From JBBCJT01 sp037190665 (lineage in GTDB: Bacteria; Pseudomonadota; Alphaproteobacteria; Acetobacterales; Acetobacteraceae), in assembly GCA_037190665.1 (NCBI GenBank), contig JBBCJT010000167.1, positions 1 to 23,810 of the forward strand: DNA of 23,810 nt, given 5' to 3'. This document shows, piece after piece, positions 14,516 through 22,613 of this stretch (its first letter is position 1; every line of letters starts with the position of its first letter). The notes below the pieces were generated by a model. It ran no database searches. It had not been told where the DNA came from and worked only from the letters and a program-made list of their open reading frames with translations. Position numbers and translations under genes: made by a program.

Positions 14516-15439
14516 TCAGGTCTTGATGTCGCGCGACAGGCGCTGCGCGCGGCGGATGCGCTCGCGGTGCAGGATCACGAGGCCGGAGGCGACGATCAGC
14601 ACCGCACCCGCGAAGAAGCCGGAGGCGGGCACATCGCCCCAGACCAGCCAGCCGAACAGGGCCGCCCACAGGATCGAGGTGTAGGAATAGGCGCCGAGCG
14701 CGGAGGCCTCCGCACTCGCATACGCCTCGGTCAGCAGGAACTGCGCCACGCCGCCGATCAGGCCCACCGTGACCAGCAACGGCAGCGCGGCGAAGACCTG
14801 GCCACTCCAGACGAAAGGCACGAACACCGCGACGATCAGCGTCATCAGCACCGACTGCCAGAACACGATCGAGGCGGTGTGATCGGTGGCGGAGAGCTGG
14901 CGCACGAGAAGCTGGGTCAGCGCGGAGAACAGCCCGTGGCTGACCCCGGCGATGGTGGCCACGGTGGCGAGCGTGCCGGCGGCCTGCGCGCCGCTGAACG
15001 CGCCCTGGCTGAAGGCGATCAGCAGGATGCCGGTGAAGCCCACGATCACCGCCGACCAGCGCCAGACGCCCACCTTCTCGCCCAGCAGCGGGATCGACAG
15101 CACGGTGACGAACAGCGGCGTGCCGTACATCAGCGCGATGGTGTCCGCGATCGGCAGCACGGACAGCGCGAAGAAATTCGTCGCCATCGCGCCGAGGCCG
15201 GTCACCGCGCGGGAGACATGGCGCAGCGGATAGGCGGTGCGCAGCATCGCCGGCCCGCCGGCCCGCGCGACCACCGCCAGCGTCGGCACGATCGCGATCA
15301 TGTTCCGGAACAGCATGATCTCGACGAAATGCACGCCGCGTTCGGTGGCCTGCTTCACGAACACCCACATCAGCGCGAACAGCAGCGTGGCGCACAGCAT
15401 GTAGGCCGCGCCGCGCGCGGTGTTGTCGCGCAGGCTCAT
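14516..15439 (-). CDS. DMT/EamA-family transporter (first from the left of four)
   Basis: A 307-residue inner-membrane protein with two EamA repeats (about 10-140 and 160-292), predicted 10 transmembrane helices. Typical segments are YMLCATLLFALMWVFVKQA, FVEIMLFRNMIAIVPTL, LPIADTIALMYGTPLFVTVL with the conserved LGEKVGVWRW loop, SHGLFSALTQLLVRQLSAT, and the C-terminal half SILWAALFGWLVWGDVP. It ends with a basic tail HRERIRRAQR. DMT exporters move metabolites, amino acids or drugs; the substrate is not readable. ATG 15439 overlaps the stop of the next transporter (ATGA). It is closely similar to the third transporter, notably over the QLLVRQLSAT stretch shared by both, which implies tandem duplication. 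Confidence 0.9.
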   Translation of the reverse strand: MSLRDNTARGAAYMLCATLLFALMWVFVKQATERGVHFVEIMLFRNMIAIVPTLAVVARAGGPAMLRTAYPLRHVSRAVTGLGAMATNFFALSVLPIADTIALMYGTPLFVTVLSIPLLGEKVGVWRWSAVIVGFTGILLIAFSQGAFSGAQAAGTLATVATIAGVSHGLFSALTQLLVRQLSATDHTASIVFWQSVLMTLIVAVFVPFVWSGQVFAALPLLVTVGLIGGVAQFLLTEAYASAEASALGAYSYTSILWAALFGWLVWGDVPASGFFAGAVLIVASGLVILHRERIRRAQRLSRDIKT

Positions 15440-16314
15440 CGCCTGCGGTCCGCGCGCAGGATCAGCAGGCCGGAGCCCGCGACCAGCATCCCGCCCAGCA
15501 GCATCCCCGCCGTCGGCGCGTCGCCCCAGACCAGCCAGCCGAAGACCGCGCCGAAGACGATGCCCGAATAGCCGTAGGGACCGACGGCGGACGCCTCGGC
15601 GCGCGCATAGGCCTGGGTGGTGCAGTACTGCGCCATCCCGCCGCACAGCCCGACCGCGACCAGGAAGACCAGCATCAGCGGCGAGGGCGTGGTCCAGAAG
15701 AACGGCAGCAGGCATCCCGTCGCCGCCGTCATCAGCAACGACTGCCAGGCGACGATCGTCTCCGGGCTGTCGACCGCGGCCATCTGCCGCACCTGGATCG
15801 TGACGGTGGCGGAGAAGGCGGCGTTGGCGAGCGCCATGGCCACGCCGAGCAGCGGCATCTCGCCGGTGCCGAACCCGCCGCGCCCGGCGGCGATCGCCAG
15901 CACACCGGCAAAGCCGAGCAGCACCGCAGCCCAGCGCCAGATCCCCGGCCGCTCGCCCAGGAACGGCACGGCGAGGATCGCGACGAAGATCGGCGCGGCG
16001 TAGTTGATCGCGTTGCTCTCGGCGAGCGGCAGCAGCGCGAGCCCGATGAAGCCGCACGCCATGGAGGCAAGCTGCGTGGTCGCGCGCAGCAGGTGGCGGT
16101 GCGGCTGCGGCGTGCGCAGCACCGGCAGCCCGCCGGCGCGCATCACCACGAAGCCCACCGGCAGCAGCGCGGCGAAGTTCCGGAAGAACATGATGATACC
16201 GAAATGCACCGCGTGGTCGGCGACGATCTTGGCGAACACGTTCATCACCGCGAACAGCGCCGAGCCGGCGAGCATGAACAGCAGCCCGCTGCGGAGATCC
16301 TGCGCCGGCCTCAT
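15436..16314 (-). CDS. DMT/EamA-family transporter (second of four)
   Basis: A 292-residue protein with two EamA repeats and about 10 predicted membrane helices. Visible are GLLFMLAGSALFAVMNVFAK, FGIIMFFRNFAALLPVGFVV, LPLAESNAINYAAPIFVAIL, FLGERPGIWRWAAVLLGFAG, VRQMAAVDSPETIVAWQSLL and VFGAVFGWLVWGDAPTAGML. The conserved second-repeat hallmark WGD is present. It has a short basic tail RADRRR. ATG 16314 and the stop both form ATGA overlaps with the flanking transporter genes, so it is translated as part of a coupled set. It is a paralogue of its neighbours. Its substrate is unknown. DMT proteins usually work as monomers or homodimers with both repeats, so a hetero-complex is possible but only speculative. 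Confidence 0.9.
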   Translation of the reverse strand: MRPAQDLRSGLLFMLAGSALFAVMNVFAKIVADHAVHFGIIMFFRNFAALLPVGFVVMRAGGLPVLRTPQPHRHLLRATTQLASMACGFIGLALLPLAESNAINYAAPIFVAILAVPFLGERPGIWRWAAVLLGFAGVLAIAAGRGGFGTGEMPLLGVAMALANAAFSATVTIQVRQMAAVDSPETIVAWQSLLMTAATGCLLPFFWTTPSPLMLVFLVAVGLCGGMAQYCTTQAYARAEASAVGPYGYSGIVFGAVFGWLVWGDAPTAGMLLGGMLVAGSGLLILRADRRR

Positions 16315-17213
16315 GCGCGCCGCCGCCGGATGCGTTCGCGGTGCAGGATGTAGACGCCGGAGGCGGCAACCACGGCGGACCCCGCAAGCATCATGGATGT
16401 CGGCACATCGCCCCAGATCAGCCAGCCGGCGAAGATCGCCCAGACCACGCCGGAATAGGTCCAGGGCGCGATCGCGCTCGCCTCGGCGTTGGCATAGGCC
16501 TGGGTCATCAGGTACTGGCCGAGCCCGCCGCAGATGCCCATCAGGATCATCAGGGCGAGGTCCGCCAAGGTGGGCGCCACCCACACGAAGGGCAGCGCGA
16601 GGCCGCAGACGGTGGCGAGCAGGATGCTCTGCCAGGCGACGATGGTCGCCGAGGACTCGGTCGCCGAAAGCTGGCGCACCAGAAGCTGGCTGCCGGCGGC
16701 GAACAACCCGTGCGAGGCAGCGACCGCGACCGGCAGCAGCGGCGCCGGCCCGCCGCCGAACGCTCCGAGCCCGAGCGCGATCAGCAGCATCCCCGCGAAC
16801 CCCGCGATCACCGCGGCCCAGCGATGGATGCCCACGCGCTCGCCCAGGAGCGGGATGGCGAGGATGGTGACGAACAGCGGCATCGTGTTGCCGAGCGCGA
16901 TGGCATCGCCCAGCGGCAGGCGTACCACCGACCAGTAATTGGCGAACATCGCGAGCAGCGCGGTGGTCGCGCGCGCCGCATGGCCGAACGGGCGGCGCGT
17001 GCCGAGCGCGCGCAGCCCGCCGGACCGGGCGAGCAGGATGCCCACCGGGATCAGCGCGGCGGCGTTGCGGAAGAACATCAGCTCCAGCACCGGATACGCG
17101 CCGCCGAGCAGCTTCGCGAGCGCGTTCATGCCGGTGAACAGCAGGTAGGCGGCGAGCAGGAAGAGCACGCCACGCGCCATGTCGTGACGGGCCGGCGCGG
17201 GGTGCAGGCTCAT
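16311..17213 (-). CDS. DMT/EamA-family transporter (third of four)
   Basis: A 300-residue two-repeat EamA protein, about 10 predicted membrane helices. Characteristic segments are MARGVLFLLAAYLLFTGMNA, LELMFFRNAAALIPVGILLA, LPLGDAIALGNTMPLFVTIL, LLGERVGIHRWAAVIAGFAG, SHGLFAAGSQLLVRQLSATE and AIFAGWLIWGDVPTSMM, with the basic tail HRERIRRRRA. The start is ATG 17213, overlapping the stop of the fourth transporter (ATGA). A second Met at residue 12 (MARGVL) would also fit the family N-terminus, so the first 11 residues are less certain. It shares long identical or near-identical stretches with the leftmost transporter gene, including the VRQLSAT segment and the basic tail. Confidence 0.9.
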   Translation of the reverse strand: MSLHPAPARHDMARGVLFLLAAYLLFTGMNALAKLLGGAYPVLELMFFRNAAALIPVGILLARSGGLRALGTRRPFGHAARATTALLAMFANYWSVVRLPLGDAIALGNTMPLFVTILAIPLLGERVGIHRWAAVIAGFAGMLLIALGLGAFGGGPAPLLPVAVAASHGLFAAGSQLLVRQLSATESSATIVAWQSILLATVCGLALPFVWVAPTLADLALMILMGICGGLGQYLMTQAYANAEASAIAPWTYSGVVWAIFAGWLIWGDVPTSMMLAGSAVVAASGVYILHRERIRRRRA

Positions 17214-18109
17214 GCGCTGGCCTGTCGCGCCTCTTCGCGCCGGCGCACCCGCTCCCGGTGCAGGTTGTAGAGGCCCGCCGCAGCCACCACGACCGCGCCG
17301 GCGAGCGTGTTCCAGGACGGCACCTCGGAGAACACGAAGAACGCCGCCACGCCGCCCCACAGCATCGGCGTGTACTCGTAGGGCGCGAGCGCGCCGACCG
17401 GGGCGAGGCCGTAGCCGCGCGAGAACAGCCAGTGCGCGATGCCGTTGCACGCGCCCACCGCCGCCATCGCGATCCACACGCCCGCGCCCGCGTCGAACCG
17501 CGTCGGCCAGAACGGCAACAATGCCAGACCTACGGGGATGTGCGCGAGCAGCAGGAAGAACGTCACGCATTCCGGCGTTTCCGTCTTCGCCAGGGTGCGC
17601 GTCAGGATGCGGCTGATCGCGAGCAGCACCACCCCACCCAGCAGCGGCACCACGGCGGGCTGCCACAGGTCGCCGCCGGGGCGCAGCATCACCAGCACGC
17701 CGAGGAAGCCGATCGCGGTGGACAGGATGCGCCGCCAGCGGATGCGCTCGCCCAGCATCGGCACGGCCAGCAGCGTCATAAGCAGCGGCGACATGAAGCT
17801 GACCGCGTAGGTGTCCACCATGCTCATGGACAGCCAGGCGACGTACCAGGCGATGGTGGTGCCGGTGTGCAGCACCGAGCGGAACAGCACCAGCCACACG
17901 CGCTGCGGCCGGAGCGAGGCGTGCCGGCCGGCGAGCGCGACGACGGTGGCCGTGCCGAACACGCCGCGCCAGATCATCGCGCCCGCGACGCCGATCATGG
18001 GCAGCGCCCATTTCACGGCGACGTCGCCGATGGAGATGACGAAGTAGCCGAGGGCGACCAGGCCGATGCCGCGGACCGCGTCCGCGCCGGTGTCCGTCAG
18101 TTCACGCAA
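17210..18109 (-). CDS. DMT/EamA-family transporter (fourth, most divergent)
   Basis: A 299-residue EamA-type protein with about 10 predicted membrane helices: GIGLVALGYFVISIGDVAVKW, IWRGVFGTATVVALAG, STAIGFLGVLVMLRPGG, VTFFLLLAHIPVGLALLPFWP, YEYTPMLWGGVAAFFVFSEVP and a basic HRERVRRREEA tail. It is clearly related to the other three but more distant (FSEVP in place of the WGD motif). Start TTG 18109 was chosen because GAGG lies six bases upstream and because it overlaps the preceding hydratase-like gene by eight bases. No ATG or GTG lies between that codon and the first membrane helix, and an upstream ATG at 18193 would add 28 non-hydrophobic residues inside the other gene. The substrate is unknown. 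Confidence 0.85.
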   Translation of the reverse strand: MRELTDTGADAVRGIGLVALGYFVISIGDVAVKWALPMIGVAGAMIWRGVFGTATVVALAGRHASLRPQRVWLVLFRSVLHTGTTIAWYVAWLSMSMVDTYAVSFMSPLLMTLLAVPMLGERIRWRRILSTAIGFLGVLVMLRPGGDLWQPAVVPLLGGVVLLAISRILTRTLAKTETPECVTFFLLLAHIPVGLALLPFWPTRFDAGAGVWIAMAAVGACNGIAHWLFSRGYGLAPVGALAPYEYTPMLWGGVAAFFVFSEVPSWNTLAGAVVVAAAGLYNLHRERVRRREEARQASA

Positions 18110-18941
18110 ATACCGCCTCGGCGGTCTGGCACACGGCGCCGCCGCCGTCGCGGACTTCGAGCGCAGCCCCCGCGCCCTCGCGGCGGCCGGCAAGCGTCAG
18201 CGTGTCCTGGTGGAAGGCCGGGCGGCGGCCGCGGAAGGCGAAGCTTGCGAGCCGCGCCTCCGGCTCCATCCGCCGCGCCAGATCGGCAAGCCACGTCGCC
18301 ATCAGCGGCCCGTGCACGACGAGGCCGGGATAGCCCTCCTCCTCCGTCACGTAGCCGAGGTCGTAGTGGATGCGGTGGCCGTTGCCGGTGAGCGCGGAGT
18401 AGCGGAACAGCGTGACCGGATCGCCCGCGACCCGCCGCACCAGCGCATCCGCCGGCAGCGGCGGAGCGGGCGGGGCGGCCTTCACGGCCGCACCCTCGGC
18501 ACCGCGATAGACGATGTCCTGCTCCTCCACGATCGCGGGGCCGCGCGGGCCGGCGATCTCGTGGCGCACGGTCACGAAGACGAGCCGGCCGCTGCCGCCC
18601 GACTTCTCGTCCACCTTCAGGATGGTGCTGCGCCGTTCCAGCGCCTCGCCGGCGAAGACGTCGCCGGGAAAGGAAAGCCGCCCGCCGGCCCACATCCGCC
18701 GCGGCAGGTCGTGCACCGGCGGCAGGAAGCCGCCGCGCTTCGGATGGCCGTCCGGCCCCAGGCCGGATGCGGGGACCCATTCCTGGAACAGCATCCAGTG
18801 CCACAGCGGCGGCAGCCTTCCGTCGGGCGCGACCTCCCGCTCCTCGAGATCGAGCGTGGCGGCCAGCCCGCGGATGGCGAGCGCGGAGACGGTGTCCTGC
18901 CGCGTCTCGGTGCGGCCCACGTAGTCGGCGTAGGCGCTCAT
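18102..18941 (-). CDS. Hot-dog fold acyl-CoA hydratase-like protein (mesaconyl-C4-CoA hydratase/FAS1-like dehydratase family)
   Basis: A 279-residue double-hot-dog protein of the family that includes mesaconyl-C4-CoA hydratase and MaoC-like dehydratases. The N-terminal half has LPPLWHWMLFQEWVP, HPKRGGFLPPVHDLPRRMWAGGRLSF (66-91) and VFAGEALERRSTI. The C-terminal half has the catalytic-type segment FRYSALTGNGHRIHYDLGYV (179-198), then PGLVVHGPLMATWLADL (205-221) and FAFRGRRPAFHQDTL. His192 is the likely base; the Asn in GNGHRIH is normal for this subgroup. It should hydrate or dehydrate an enoyl-CoA/3-hydroxyacyl-CoA in the cytoplasm. ATG 18941 overlaps the GT-C gene stop (ATGA), and the 3' end overlaps the DMT gene by eight bases. 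Why it sits between a membrane glycosyltransferase and transporters is unclear. Confidence 0.86.
   Translation of the reverse strand: MSAYADYVGRTETRQDTVSALAIRGLAATLDLEEREVAPDGRLPPLWHWMLFQEWVPASGLGPDGHPKRGGFLPPVHDLPRRMWAGGRLSFPGDVFAGEALERRSTILKVDEKSGGSGRLVFVTVRHEIAGPRGPAIVEEQDIVYRGAEGAAVKAAPPAPPLPADALVRRVAGDPVTLFRYSALTGNGHRIHYDLGYVTEEEGYPGLVVHGPLMATWLADLARRMEPEARLASFAFRGRRPAFHQDTLTLAGRREGAGAALEVRDGGGAVCQTAEAVFA
18116..18119 (-). promoter_or_regulatory. Shine-Dalgarno site for the TTG-started DMT gene
   Basis: GAGG on the minus strand with a six-base spacer to TTG 18109, located inside the end of the hydratase-like gene. It decides the start of the fourth transporter. Confidence 0.55.
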
Positions 18942-20470
18942 TGCTCGCGCACGTAGATGCGGTAGTGATCCACCCTCGCTACCTCCCGGTATTTCTTCCA
19001 CAATTCGCTGAACAGCGGATGGCGACTGAAGTATTCGATGAAATTGAATTCGGCGCCACACCACGGGATGCCCGGCACGCCGGAAACGAGGATCACCGAA
19101 GGCGGTGCCTTCGCCGCATCCTCCGCCACCGTGCGGAACATGAAGAACTCCGCCCGCGACATCTCCCACACCTCGCGGTAGCGGCGGCCGTCGGGCAGGC
19201 ATTCGGCGTTCGTGCTCTGCAGCAGCCACAGGTTCATGGTCCGCAGCGTGGAACGCGCCTCGGCGTAGTTGATGGCCGGGTAGATCGGATAGATGTCGGG
19301 CGTGAGCACCAGCACCCGCGCGCCGTAGGCATGCTCGCGCAGCGCCTCGGTCAGCCGGCCGGCGACGGAGGACGGGAACACGATCTCCCGCCACGGCGCC
19401 TCGCCGACCGCGACGGCGTGCCCGGCGAACACACCGGTCAGCACCGTGGCCACCGCGATCCGCTGGGGGAAGGCGGCGCGATCGAGCACGCGCGCGACCA
19501 GCAGCAGGGCGGCGGCGATCGAGAACAGTTCCACCGGTACCACGTGGTAGGACCAGCCCTTGTGCTGCGCCATCGCCGAGGCCAGCGCGCCGAAGGCGGC
19601 CAGCATCAGCATGCGCGGCGGGCCGGGGCGGCGCAGCGCGAACCAGGCGACCGGCACCACCACCGTCCAGACCGCCGTGCCGAGCCGGTCGGTGAACAGC
19701 ACCCAGAACGCATTCAGCCGGCCGAGATCGACATAGTATTCGTAGACGAGCGGCAGGACGCTGCCGAGGTAGAGCGGGAAGAACACCGGCAGCGAGGCGA
19801 GGTAGAGCACCAGCACCGCCGCGATGGTCCACGGCACCGGATCGCGCAGGATCGCCCGGCCGCGGCTCAGCAGCACCGCGGCTTCCACCAGCGCCGGCAC
19901 GGCCAGGAAGTGCGGCTTCAGCGCGAAGCCGATCGCCGCCAGCACCGCCGATGCGATGCGCCCCTGCGGCGCCTCCCCGCGCGCGCGGCGTGTCGCCGCC
20001 AGCACGTAGGGCAATGAGCACAGCGCCATCAGATGCTCGCGCTGGCCGAAATCGTAGCCCACGGTCAGCAGGAACAACGGCGGCAGCGCATCGGTCAGCG
20101 CGCGTTCGATGCCGCCTTCGGATGCGCGGTCGCGCACGCGCTGGGCCAGCCACCACACGAAGCCGCCAAGGGCGAGCATGCACAGGTGGAAGGCCGTGGG
20201 TCCGTCCAGCGGCGTGAGATCGGCGATCGCCGCCGGCAGCAGGTTCAGCACGAAGACCAGCGGCGGATTGACGTCGATCAGATCGGCATACAATCTCTCG
20301 CCCGCGAACCACCGCTGCGAGAAATGCAGCACCGCCGCCACATCGTGATTGAGCGGCGGCGCGATGATCACCGGCAGGAACAGCAGCGCGGGCAGCAGCG
20401 GCAGCCAGCGCGGCAGTGTGCGCGGCGGGCTGACCATGCTGGACGTTGGTGGGTGCTGTTCGTGGGGCAT
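18938..20470 (-). CDS. Polytopic membrane GT-C-like glycosyltransferase (GT39/ArnT-like)
   Basis: A 510-residue inner-membrane protein with many hydrophobic helices, for example LPLLPALLFLPVIIAPPL, PLVFVLNLLPAAIADL, RIASAVLAAIGFALKPHFLAV, WTIAAVLVLYLASLPVFFPLY, AVWTVVVPVAWFAL and FSIAAALLLVARVL. It has a C-terminal soluble part of about 150 residues (LTEALREHAYGARVLVLTPDIY onward). The first periplasmic loop has Asp43 in PPLNHDVAAVL and the DVNPPLVF segment (66-73), typical of the catalytic loop of GT-C enzymes that use polyprenyl-phosphate sugars. The start is uncertain: ATG 20470 is used, but ATG 20437 (499 residues) is equally possible and neither has a good Shine-Dalgarno. It diverges from the methyltransferase/GT2/SMR operon. 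It probably transfers a lipid-linked sugar to a surface polymer; the acceptor is unknown. Confidence 0.78.
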   Translation of the reverse strand: MPHEQHPPTSSMVSPPRTLPRWLPLLPALLFLPVIIAPPLNHDVAAVLHFSQRWFAGERLYADLIDVNPPLVFVLNLLPAAIADLTPLDGPTAFHLCMLALGGFVWWLAQRVRDRASEGGIERALTDALPPLFLLTVGYDFGQREHLMALCSLPYVLAATRRARGEAPQGRIASAVLAAIGFALKPHFLAVPALVEAAVLLSRGRAILRDPVPWTIAAVLVLYLASLPVFFPLYLGSVLPLVYEYYVDLGRLNAFWVLFTDRLGTAVWTVVVPVAWFALRRPGPPRMLMLAAFGALASAMAQHKGWSYHVVPVELFSIAAALLLVARVLDRAAFPQRIAVATVLTGVFAGHAVAVGEAPWREIVFPSSVAGRLTEALREHAYGARVLVLTPDIYPIYPAINYAEARSTLRTMNLWLLQSTNAECLPDGRRYREVWEMSRAEFFMFRTVAEDAAKAPPSVILVSGVPGIPWCGAEFNFIEYFSRHPLFSELWKKYREVARVDHYRIYVREQ

Positions 20471-20565
20471 CGGTTCGGACCGGGGGGGCCTCATCCCCCG
20501 TCTGCCCCTGGCGCGCAAGGCGGACCGATTGCCGCCGCCCGCGCGCCGTGCCAGAGGCGCCGCCC

Positions 20566-21282
20566 ATGGAAGCGGCCGAATACAGGCTGATGGATGCGGC
20601 CGAGGACCGGATGTGGTGGTACCGCGCGCTGCACGCACGGCTGCTGCGCGCCATCGAAGGGGCCGAGGGACCGCTGCTGGATGCCGGTTGCGGCACCGGC
20701 GGCTTCCTCGCCCGCCTGCCCCCCGGCCTGCCCGCGATCGGCATGGACTACCACCCGCCGGCCGCCGCACGCGCCGCGCGCAAGGCGGGCGTGCCGGCGG
20801 CGGCGGGCTCCATCAACGCCCTGCCCTTCGCGGACGGGAGCTTCGGCGTGGCCGTCTCGGCGGACGTACTGAGCCACGGCGCGGCCGATCCGCAGGCGGC
20901 GCTCGCCGAGCTGTTCCGCGTGCTGCGGCCGGGCGGGCGGCTCGTGCTCAACCTGCCGGCCTTCCGCTGGCTGCTCTCGGCGCACGACCTGCGCGTGCAC
21001 AACACCCGCCGCTTCACGGCCCCCGAGTTGCGCGAGACCCTGACCCGGGCGGGGTTCGAGGCGGTGCGGACCCGTTACTGGAACGGGATGCTGCTGCCGC
21101 TGATGGTGCTGCAGCGCAAAATTCTGGCGCGCGGCGCCGAATCCCGCTCGGATGTCGCCACGTTTCCGCCGTGGCAGGATCGCATGTTCTTCGCCGCGAC
21201 CGAGATCGAGCGCGCGCTGCCCTTCGCCCTGCCGGCGGGCGGATCGGTGCTCGCGGTCGCGCGCAAACCCACGAGGCCCTGA
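20566..21282 (+). CDS. Class I SAM-dependent methyltransferase
   Basis: A 238-residue methyltransferase of the UbiE/Methyltransf_11 type. Motif I is LLDAGCGTGGF (37-47), the acidic residue Asp61 in IGMDYHP follows, SINALPFADGSFGVAVSADV (82-101) is the motif II/IV region, and the post-motif strand is RVLRPGGRLVLNLP (118-131). A hydrophobic WNGMLLPLMVLQRK segment (172-185) may be membrane-associated or bind a lipid tail. ATG 20566 has AGAGG eight bases upstream. The gene ends two bases before the GT2 start. In similar neighbourhoods such enzymes sit beside GtrB-like transferases and may modify a lipid or sugar; the substrate is unknown. Confidence 0.85.
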   Translation: MEAAEYRLMDAAEDRMWWYRALHARLLRAIEGAEGPLLDAGCGTGGFLARLPPGLPAIGMDYHPPAAARAARKAGVPAAAGSINALPFADGSFGVAVSADVLSHGAADPQAALAELFRVLRPGGRLVLNLPAFRWLLSAHDLRVHNTRRFTAPELRETLTRAGFEAVRTRYWNGMLLPLMVLQRKILARGAESRSDVATFPPWQDRMFFAATEIERALPFALPAGGSVLAVARKPTRP

Positions 21283-21284
21283 GT

Positions 21285-22253
21285 ATGGACACTCTCGCCC
21301 CGGGCGGACCCGGGCTCTCCATTGTCGTGCCCGTCTACCGGGGCGCGACCACCGTCGGGAAACTGGTCGCCGCGCTCTCCGCGCTGCAACCCGAAGGCGG
21401 GCTGGAGATCGTGCTGGTGAACGACGGCAGCCCGGACGAGTCCGGGGATGTCTGCCGCGCGCTGGTCGCGCAGGCATCGGTGCCGGTCACCTACGTCGAA
21501 CACGCCCGCAATTACGGCGAGCACAATGCCGTGATGACCGGGCTGCGCCATGCGCGCGGCGGCTTCGTCATCACCATGGACGACGACCTGCAGAACCCGC
21601 CCGAAGAGGTGATCAAGCTCTACGATCACGCGCGCCTTGGCGGCTGGGACGTGGTCTACACGCGGTACGCGGTGAAGCAGCACGAAGGCTGGCGCAACCT
21701 CGGCTCGCGCTTCGCCAACCGCGTGGCGGACGAGCTGCTGGACAAGCCGAAGGGCCTCTACCTCTCCTCCTTCCGCTGCATGTCGGCCCTCGTGGTCCGC
21801 GCCATCGCGCGGTACGAGGGTCCTTATCCTTACGTGGACGGGCTGCTGATGCAGGTGACGCAGCGCATCGACAGCATCGAGGTGCGGCACCTGCCGCGCA
21901 TGGAGGGCGTCTCCAACTACACGCTGCGGCGGCTGACGCGGCTGTGGCTGAACCTCGCCACCAACTTCTCCGTGCTGCCGCTGCGGCTCGCGGTGATGGC
22001 GGGTGCCGCGATGGGCGTGCTGGGGCTGGTCGCGGCGGGCTTCGTGGTGATGGAGGCGATGACCGGGGAGACGCCGTCCGGCTGGGCCTCGGTGATGACG
22101 GTCACCCTGCTGCTGTCGGGCGTGCAGTTCATGATCCTCGGCATCCTCGGCGAGTATGTCGGCCGCACCTTCCTCACCGCCAACGGCAAGCCGCAAGGCA
22201 CCGTGCGCGAGGTGCGGCGCGGCGGGCCGCAGGCGCGGCGGGAAGCGGCGTGA
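21285..22253 (+). CDS. GT2 polyprenyl-phosphate glycosyltransferase (GtrB/DPM1-like)
   Basis: A 322-residue inner-membrane glycosyltransferase with an N-terminal GT-A domain. Signatures are LSIVVPVYRGATTV (11-24), IVLVNDGSPDES (42-53), HARNYGEHNAVMTGL (73-87) and the metal-binding FVITMDDDLQNPPEEV (94-109), with the DDD at 99-101. The SSFRCMSALVVRAIA and EGVSNYTLRRLTRLW segments are typical of the GtrB/dolichol-phosphate-mannose-synthase family. Two C-terminal membrane helices follow (about 231-258 and 268-294), ending ILGEYVGRTFL. It should attach a sugar from a nucleotide donor to undecaprenyl phosphate on the cytoplasmic side. GAGG lies eight bases before ATG 21285. Its stop overlaps the GTG of the SMR-like gene (GTGA). 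Confidence 0.91.
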   Translation: MDTLAPGGPGLSIVVPVYRGATTVGKLVAALSALQPEGGLEIVLVNDGSPDESGDVCRALVAQASVPVTYVEHARNYGEHNAVMTGLRHARGGFVITMDDDLQNPPEEVIKLYDHARLGGWDVVYTRYAVKQHEGWRNLGSRFANRVADELLDKPKGLYLSSFRCMSALVVRAIARYEGPYPYVDGLLMQVTQRIDSIEVRHLPRMEGVSNYTLRRLTRLWLNLATNFSVLPLRLAVMAGAAMGVLGLVAAGFVVMEAMTGETPSGWASVMTVTLLLSGVQFMILGILGEYVGRTFLTANGKPQGTVREVRRGGPQARREAA

Positions 22254-22585
22254 CGGCGCACTGGATCGCGCTGGTCGCGGCGATCGCGACCAGCATGGCG
22301 GGGCAGACGCTGCTGAAGGCGGGCGCGGGGGCGGTGGATTTCGTCGCCCAGCTTCTCGACTGGCGCACCATCGTCGGCCTCGGCCTCTATGGCGGAGCGG
22401 CGATCCTCTACATCGTCGCACTGCGGCGCATCCCGATGTCGGTCGCCCTGCCCTGCACGGCGGCGTCCTACGTGGCGGCCGCGCTGATCGGCCATTTCGC
22501 CTTCGGCGAGGCGCTCGGGCCGATGAAGCTGGCGGCGCTGGGGCTGATCGCGGGCGGGGTCGTTCTTCTGGCTGCGACGGCCTAA
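22250..22585 (+). CDS. Small SMR/EamA-like membrane protein (ArnE/ArnF-like flippase candidate)
   Basis: A 111-residue protein with four predicted membrane helices (about 3-23, 40-58, 66-84 and 91-110). The family signature is GQTLLKAG (18-25) in helix 1, ALRRIPMSVALPCTAASYV (57-75) and GHFAFGEALGPMKLAALGLIAGG (81-103). The essential helix-1 Glu of EmrE-type drug exporters is absent (Thr14/Ser15 at that place), so proton-coupled drug export is unlikely. This fits ArnE/F-like subunits that flip undecaprenyl-phosphate sugars. GTG 22250 overlaps the GT2 stop by four bases (GTGA), so the two are coupled. The proposed role, flipping the lipid-linked sugar made by the GT2 to the periplasm for the divergent GT-C enzyme, is inference. 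Confidence 0.84.
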   Translation: MTAHWIALVAAIATSMAGQTLLKAGAGAVDFVAQLLDWRTIVGLGLYGGAAILYIVALRRIPMSVALPCTAASYVAAALIGHFAFGEALGPMKLAALGLIAGGVVLLAATA

Positions 22586-22613
22586 GTGCTTATCTTGCCC
22601 TCAGTCGCCGGGC

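Noticed and set aside
18102..20744. 880-residue fusion upstream of the hydratase-like gene
   Set aside because: The first part is an out-of-frame reading of the GT-C gene. The hydratase starts at ATG 18941 in an ATGA overlap.
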